From Echinostoma caproni (taxonomy: Eukaryota > Platyhelminthes > Trematoda > Plagiorchiida > Echinostomatidae): DNA of 11,348 nucleotides. The stretch covers positions 1 through 11,348 of the forward strand of contig UZAN01042393.1 in the NCBI GenBank assembly GCA_900618425.1, given 5' to 3'. This document shows positions 8,277 through 11,348 of the stretch, in pieces. Under the pieces are notes generated by a model. It made no database searches. It was not told the origin of the DNA and saw only the letters and a program-made list of their open reading frames with translations. Position numbers and translations under genes: made by a program. Numbering within the stretch: the stretch's first letter is position 1; every line of letters starts with the position of its first letter.

Positions 8277-8836
8277 TTAGTTCGATGCCATATCCCGCAG
8301 TATCTCCAGCCAAAGACAATCTGAATCTTTGGGAACCCAGTCAGGGAATAGGGAAGCCCCGACGGAAGCCGAATTCGAGCACAATATCTTCTGCCCTCTG
8401 CGCCACGTCATAGCGTTCCCAGCTCGTTGTTTCTTCCAGCCACTGTCTGCAACTAGCGCGGGTGATGTTGCGCTGACAACGGTTGCGGAAGATGAATAGT
8501 CCTTGGACATGATCTGCTCGAAGAGACCAAGTTTCGCAGCCGTGAATCAACACAGTGCTTAACGTTGCGCAATACACACGCTCTTTCGCTGAAAGAAATA
8601 CGTCGCGCCGGTGCCAGAACCGTTGCAGATTAGCAAGCGCAAATCTAGCTTTGATTATGCGTTGAGAGATCTCCTCGCCCACACCTCCACCAGCCTTTTT
8701 GCAACTTCCCAGGCAGACAAGGCTTTCGACTATTTCTAGAGTGTGTTTATCCAACGAAAGGCCAGTCTTGCAACAGCACCTTGCATTTTGAAGGTGCAAA
8801 GGACATACCATAACGAGCGACCTCCATTGCGGAACT
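8277..8836 (-). pseudogene. RTE RT thumb and C-terminal remnant (3' part of copy D/E)
   Basis: Minus-strand reading starts with EVARYGMSFAPSKCKVLLQDW (first part near 8836-8760, one frame). It shifts to TLEIVESLVCLGSC, GGGVGEEISQRIIKARFALA, RRDVFLSAKERVYCATLS and LIHGCETWSLRADHVQGL, then FRNRCQRNITRASC (8750-8450). A jump of about 55 residues removes the expected SNAEV-to-RRALF region. GWKKQRAGNAMTWRRG, ASVGASLFPDWVPKDSD and WLEILRDMASN then end at a stop by 8277. The usual final QWRSC block is missing, so the copy is 3'-truncated. This domain follows the RT in RTE ORFs; its role is poorly defined. Confidence 0.86.
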
Positions 8837-8966
8837 ATTCTTGTTATATATTTTCACACACGTCTGAATCCAAACTGTTTGCCAAACAAATCATGGTACA
8901 ATAATCTTTATGAAAAAGAGAAACTATTCATCGTGCTCTGCATCGTTGGTTCGTTGTCACCGAGTA

Positions 8967-8977
8967 AAACACAGTGG
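8967..8977 (+). promoter_or_regulatory. Degenerate pol III A box of the hammerhead SINE
   Basis: AAACACAGTGG keeps the AGTGG half of the A-box consensus, with two mismatches in the first half. Paired with the B box 32 bases downstream, it fits a decayed tRNA-derived promoter. Confidence 0.4.
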
Positions 8978-9009
8978 TAACACATACCTTCCATGAGATG
9001 GGTCCTGGA

Positions 9010-9018
9010 GTGCAAATC
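9010..9018 (+). promoter_or_regulatory. Degenerate pol III B box of the hammerhead SINE
   Basis: GTGCAAATC differs from GWTCRANNC only at the third position. It lies 20 bases upstream of the hammerhead. Confidence 0.45.
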
Positions 9019-9038
9019 TCGGACAGGACGGTGGATAT

Positions 9039-9083
9039 GCACTGCTAATGAGCCCTAATAAGAGCGAAACCCGAGTCCAGTAC
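9039..9083 (+). ncRNA. Hammerhead ribozyme, type I-like, degenerate core
   Basis: A hammerhead self-cleaves RNA and processes repeat transcripts into unit-length pieces. Stem I is GCACTG (9039-9044) with CAGTAC (9078-9083), five of six pairs. The core CUGAUGA reads CTAATGA (9045-9051). Stem II is GCCC with GAGC (9052-9055, 9062-9065), three of four pairs around a six-base loop. GAAA follows at 9066-9069. Stem III is AC/GT with a four-base loop, and the cleavage triplet GTC ends at 9077. Segment lengths equal my recollection of the Sm-alpha ribozyme. The G-to-A change at core position 5 (9047) hits an essential guanosine, so self-cleavage should be lost in this copy. Confidence 0.72.
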
Positions 9084-9136
9084 TTCCGAGTGTATAGGTG
9101 GTTGGAAGAGCTGAGGAATGGGTGAAGGTGAAGTGT

Positions 9137-10310
9137 GAAGGATGGTCAGTTCCAATCAATTAATAAGGTAATATCATCGATATACTCTAAGCCTACGACT
9201 CTATTTCCAGAAAGAAGCTCGGTGCCTACGTTCGTTACGTTGAGTATCGCTTTTTGCAGAATCTCGTCTATGGCAAAGTTGAAGAGAAACGGAGAGATGA
9301 GGCAACCCTGTCGCACTTCACTGATGACATAAAATGAGGGTGAAAGTTCACCGTAGGCCCTGACCTTCCCCGATGTTTGACAGTAAAGTGCTTTTAGAAG
9401 CAGAGGTACTTCTCGGGTACTCCGTATTTCAGCAAACAGTTCCACACCACAGGGCAATCCATGTAGTCGGAGATCTCTCTGATGTCCAAAACCACGACAA
9501 TGGTTTGTCGCCTATGTATGTGGCGGTTTTCTAGCAACCGTCTGCGTCATAAATGGACGTTAACAGTGTTGACGCCATAAGAATCAGAGCTATGCCACTG
9601 TAATTGGAACAGACTTTGCGACTGCCTTTTTCGTAGGTAGGCGTAACAATCGATTCTCCCCACGTGTGGATACAGTTTCGTTCTCCCAGATCCTCGAACA
9701 TAGTCTGACAACGTCTCTCTCTCTTTCCACCGNCCACCGTCTATAAAGGCGACCGGTGGCAGGTTGTCTGATCCACACGTCTTTTGGCGTTTCAGGACTT
9801 GAAGTTCATTTTGGATCTTTGTTTCTGTAGGCGGTTCCGTGGATGGTAACCGGGGTTCACACTCGGCGGACTACGTAGAGTATCCAGCGCCGTAAGCTGG
9901 TTAAACTGCGATTTGAACTGCTCTACCCAGCGTTCCAGGCTTAAGCGAAGACTGTATATTGGCGTACCATCTACCTCGCAGATTGTTTCACTAACGCACT
10001 ATCTGTTGGGATCAGTAGCACAGATGAGTTGGAGCAGTTCCCGGGTGTTTCNNCGCCCACCATACTTTTTGGTCGTCTCTGAAGCTCTACAGTGAGAGGC
10101 GCTGCTTATTGAACTCGCTGTCTACCGAGATTGCCCGATATGCGGCAATAAGTCTGAGAGTTGGAGGAGACCCAGCGCTGCGGGTCAGGCCAGAACTGTG
10201 TAATCTAGCTGAGTGCATTGCCTTTTGTGTGTTTGCCCAGTGTTGATCTACACTCATTGGTGGGATACCAGTTAGTGTTGCGACCAGCACGGATGCGAAG
10301 TCAAGCTAAT
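9137..10310 (-). pseudogene. RTE linker and reverse transcriptase remnant (5' part of copy D/E)
   Basis: The frame from 10290 to 10087 gives VDQHW and LIAAYRAISVDSEFNKQR, the linker before the RT. Next come ELLQLICATDPNR, VSETICEVDGTPIYS and LERWVEQFKSQFN (10040-9900), EPPTETKIQNELQVLKR, SDNLPPVAFIDGG (near 9745), SRIWENETV and WGESIVTPTYEKGS (9690-9630). SNYSGIALILMAST and LLTSIY follow. The sequence then jumps about 30 residues, losing the QAGFRPGRG block, to LLENRHIHRRQTIVVVLDIR, which holds the first catalytic aspartate. The frame at 9457-9146 gives KVRAYGELSPSF, EVRQGCLISPFLFNFAIDE and the palm motif as YIDD (9184-9173) instead of the usual YADD. Ambiguous bases at 9733 and 10052-10053 fall inside. 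Confidence 0.87.
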
Positions 10311-10439
10311 TATATCTTATCTTTTTGCGGCCACCAAATTGCATAGACAAATTAGCACCATCCAAAGCGTAATCAGAATATAAGCAGGTGGACCAATACA
10401 AACGACAGTCTTTGACACATCCTCTCCCTCTATCGCTAT
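10311..10439. other. Unassigned intronic sequence
   Basis: This is a short stretch between the truncated start of the RTE copy and the GC-rich block. I see no feature in it. Confidence 0.4.
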
Positions 10440-11060
10440 TTGTAGGATTGTGGGCCTGGTAACCCCTGGTCGCCAAGGCTGAAGTAGGGGGCTTTCTTGA
10501 GGGACCCTACCTGAGCTTTTGGTTAAAAAACCTGACCCACGAAGCAGCGGAGTGGAGTGGAGAGTCCACGATCCTCTGGGAACGGTGACTGACGGACCAG
10601 TTCATACGCTTTTCGGATGTGCCCAATTATTCAGGGTAACGAGATTGCCCTTGAGTCGCGCGCTTGCCGGTAAGCGTCATGGTGGTTGACTCCAAAGGTG
10701 AGCTTTGGAGACCGGTTCGGGTTGCGCCGAGGACTGGTGGCACTGTGGGCTCCTTAAGCCAAGCGTGGGTAGTTTGGGATCTGGGTTTTAGCAAGGTCCC
10801 CTAGACTGATTACCAGTGATCAATCAACCCGGTGGAAAGCGCCGGGCATTCGCCTTTGCCCTCCCACTTTAGTGTTAACACCTCGACCACGAGAAGCCAG
10901 TGGGTAGGAATTCCTCAGTAGGAGCTGTTTTGGGTGCTTGGCCGTTTGGGAGCATTTCTAGAGGATTTCAGGATGATTGACCATTTCTGAACCCGAGACA
11001 CCCACTCTCGCCCATACTGAAATCCTTAGAGTCATTGGGATGATCATTAGTAATATAATC
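10440..11060. repeat. GC-rich structured block, candidate unidentified repeat
   Basis: Composition changes sharply to GC-rich against the AT-leaning intron on both sides. It contains clean hairpins: GTGGA/TCCAC around GAG (10555-10567), CTCCAAAG/CTTTGGAG with a five-base loop (10690-10710) and CCCGGTG/CGCCGGG with loop GAAAG (10828-10846). A direct GGAGTGGAGTGGAG run lies near 10550. No frame is open for long on either strand and no RTE block is recognisable. It could be the 5' untranslated region of a retrotransposon, a SINE or a structured RNA. I cannot decide, and its strand is unknown. Confidence 0.45.
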
Positions 11061-11296
11061 TACAACGAAGACCCTCTAATCGGTGCATAGTTATGACCGA
11101 ACCAGACCAAAGGATGCAAGGATGTGCGAGCTTTCTACAAGAGATTCCGCAAAAGCTGGTGAAAAATTATCGTAAAAATCGTCAGTGTCAGATAAGCCAC
11201 AGGTAAAAAGTTTCCGTGTTTAACCCTTCAATTTTACTTGCACAATTCAAAGTATCCAGCATCTCCAACCCCACCTTCCCCTCAAACCAAATTCAG
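11061..11296 (+). other. 3' end of the large intron with splice acceptor
   Basis: AT-rich sequence becomes a C-rich pyrimidine tract from about 11255 and ends in ATTCAG at 11291-11296. A candidate branch region lies in the AT-rich part but is not specific. Confidence 0.6.
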
Positions 11297-11348
11297 GTAC
11301 AGGAAGTGTATCACCGTAAAACTCAGGCCTATGACCAATCCAAAGCGC
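11297..11348 (+). CDS. F-BAR domain protein, internal exon 3 of 3 visible (partial)
   Basis: Reading in phase 0 from the previous exon gives VQEVYHRKTQAYDQSKA, 17 codons plus one base, cut by the window end. It continues the Lys/Gln/Tyr-rich helix from RIEQQK. F-BAR domains of the CIP4, PSTPIP and related groups have an equivalent K-A-R-x-x-x-x-x-A-x-x-S-K-x-x-Y segment at this point, which supports the join across 5.9 kb of intron. The exon continues beyond the window, as would the rest of the F-BAR domain and any SH3 domain. Confidence 0.7.

Larger units (their letters stand above)
8840..9136 (+). mobile_element. Hammerhead-bearing SINE, Sm-alpha-like, inserted into an RTE element
   Basis: This is the insert that separates the two RTE parts. 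Its right half has a pol III-like layout: AAACACAGTGG (8967-8977) resembles an A box with two mismatches, and GTGCAAATC (9010-9018) is a B box with one mismatch. A hammerhead ribozyme-like sequence follows at 9039-9083. Promoter followed by a type I hammerhead with a tiny stem III is the arrangement described for the schistosome Sm-alpha SINE. Penelope-like elements and retrozymes also carry such ribozymes, so the parent family is inference. The left half (8840-8950) is AT-rich and unassigned. Limits are set by where RTE coding homology stops, and no convincing target-site duplication was found. Confidence 0.7.
8277..10310 (-). mobile_element. RTE-clade retrotransposon copy D/E, one element split by a SINE
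   Basis: On the minus strand the order is linker and RT (10310-9137), a 300-base non-RTE insert, then the RT thumb and C-terminal region (8836-8277). The first part stops just after the palm motif at IDDITLLIDW. The second resumes at EVARYGMSFAPSKCK. In RTE proteins these blocks are separated by only about 20 residues, so both parts most likely belong to one copy interrupted by the insert. The endonuclease and the 3' end are missing, and there are two further internal deletions. It is antisense to the host gene and not capable of transposition. Confidence 0.8.
5365..11296 (+). other. 5.9-kb intron of the F-BAR gene
   Basis: The donor GTAATC follows the codon AAG at 5364, and the acceptor ATTCAG at 11291-11296 follows a C-rich pyrimidine stretch from about 11255. 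Phase 0 on both sides keeps the helix RIEQQK-VQEVYHRKTQAYD open. The intron hosts a TG microsatellite, a decayed RTE element split by a SINE, and a GC-rich block of unknown type. No internal exon with convincing splice sites and frame was seen. Alternative exons cannot be excluded. Confidence 0.75.

Noticed and set aside
9321..9345. CTGATGA followed by GAAA, a possible third hammerhead
   Set aside because: It lies in conserved RT coding sequence on the other strand, the stem II pairing is poor, and there is no proper cleavage triplet or stem I.
478..10310. A retrovirus or LTR retrotransposon
   Set aside because: There are no LTRs, gag, protease, integrase or RNase H. The endonuclease is AP-like and the RT belongs to the RTE non-LTR type.
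1..11348. Bacterial or phage operon, CRISPR array or integron
   Set aside because: There is no dense coding, no Shine-Dalgarno-led gene series and no spaced direct repeats. Spliced exons and decayed LINEs point to an animal genome.

Overview
The window is eukaryotic and most likely from a digenean trematode (fluke). It has a split protein-coding gene with GT..AG introns, one only 51 bases long. It is also packed with decayed RTE-clade non-LTR retrotransposons of the kind that dominate fluke genomes, and it holds a repeat that joins a pol III-type promoter to a hammerhead ribozyme, the layout of the schistosome Sm-alpha SINE. Base composition by eye is less AT-rich than a schistosome genome, so a liver-fluke-like species is possible. 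The organism assignment is inference.

Layout. 1-190: purine-rich, unassigned. 198-about 460: tRNA-like SINE with A and B boxes and an 11-bp stem, possibly flanked by a 7-bp target duplication (177-183 and 473-479). About 478-4485: three degraded minus-strand RTE copies lying head to tail (A 478-1224, B 1237-3345, C 3464-4485). They carry endonuclease, reverse transcriptase and C-terminal pieces broken by stops, frameshifts and internal deletions. 4486-4833: non-coding, ending in a polypyrimidine tract and splice acceptor.

4834-4949, 5001-5364 and 11297-11348 are three consecutive internal exons, on the plus strand, of one F-BAR-like (FCH) membrane-curving protein gene. The reading frame holds across both junctions. 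The 5.9-kb intron between the last two exons contains a (TG)n run at 7087-7123 and a long minus-strand RTE copy (about 8277-10310). That copy is split at about 8840-9136 by the hammerhead-bearing SINE. A GC-rich, hairpin-rich block of unknown identity lies at about 10440-11060.

Only the F-BAR gene looks functional. The retroelements are all dead copies, all antisense to the host gene. The most unusual part is the SINE at about 8840-9136: its hammerhead keeps most of the fold, including the GTC cleavage triplet, but has lost a core guanosine.
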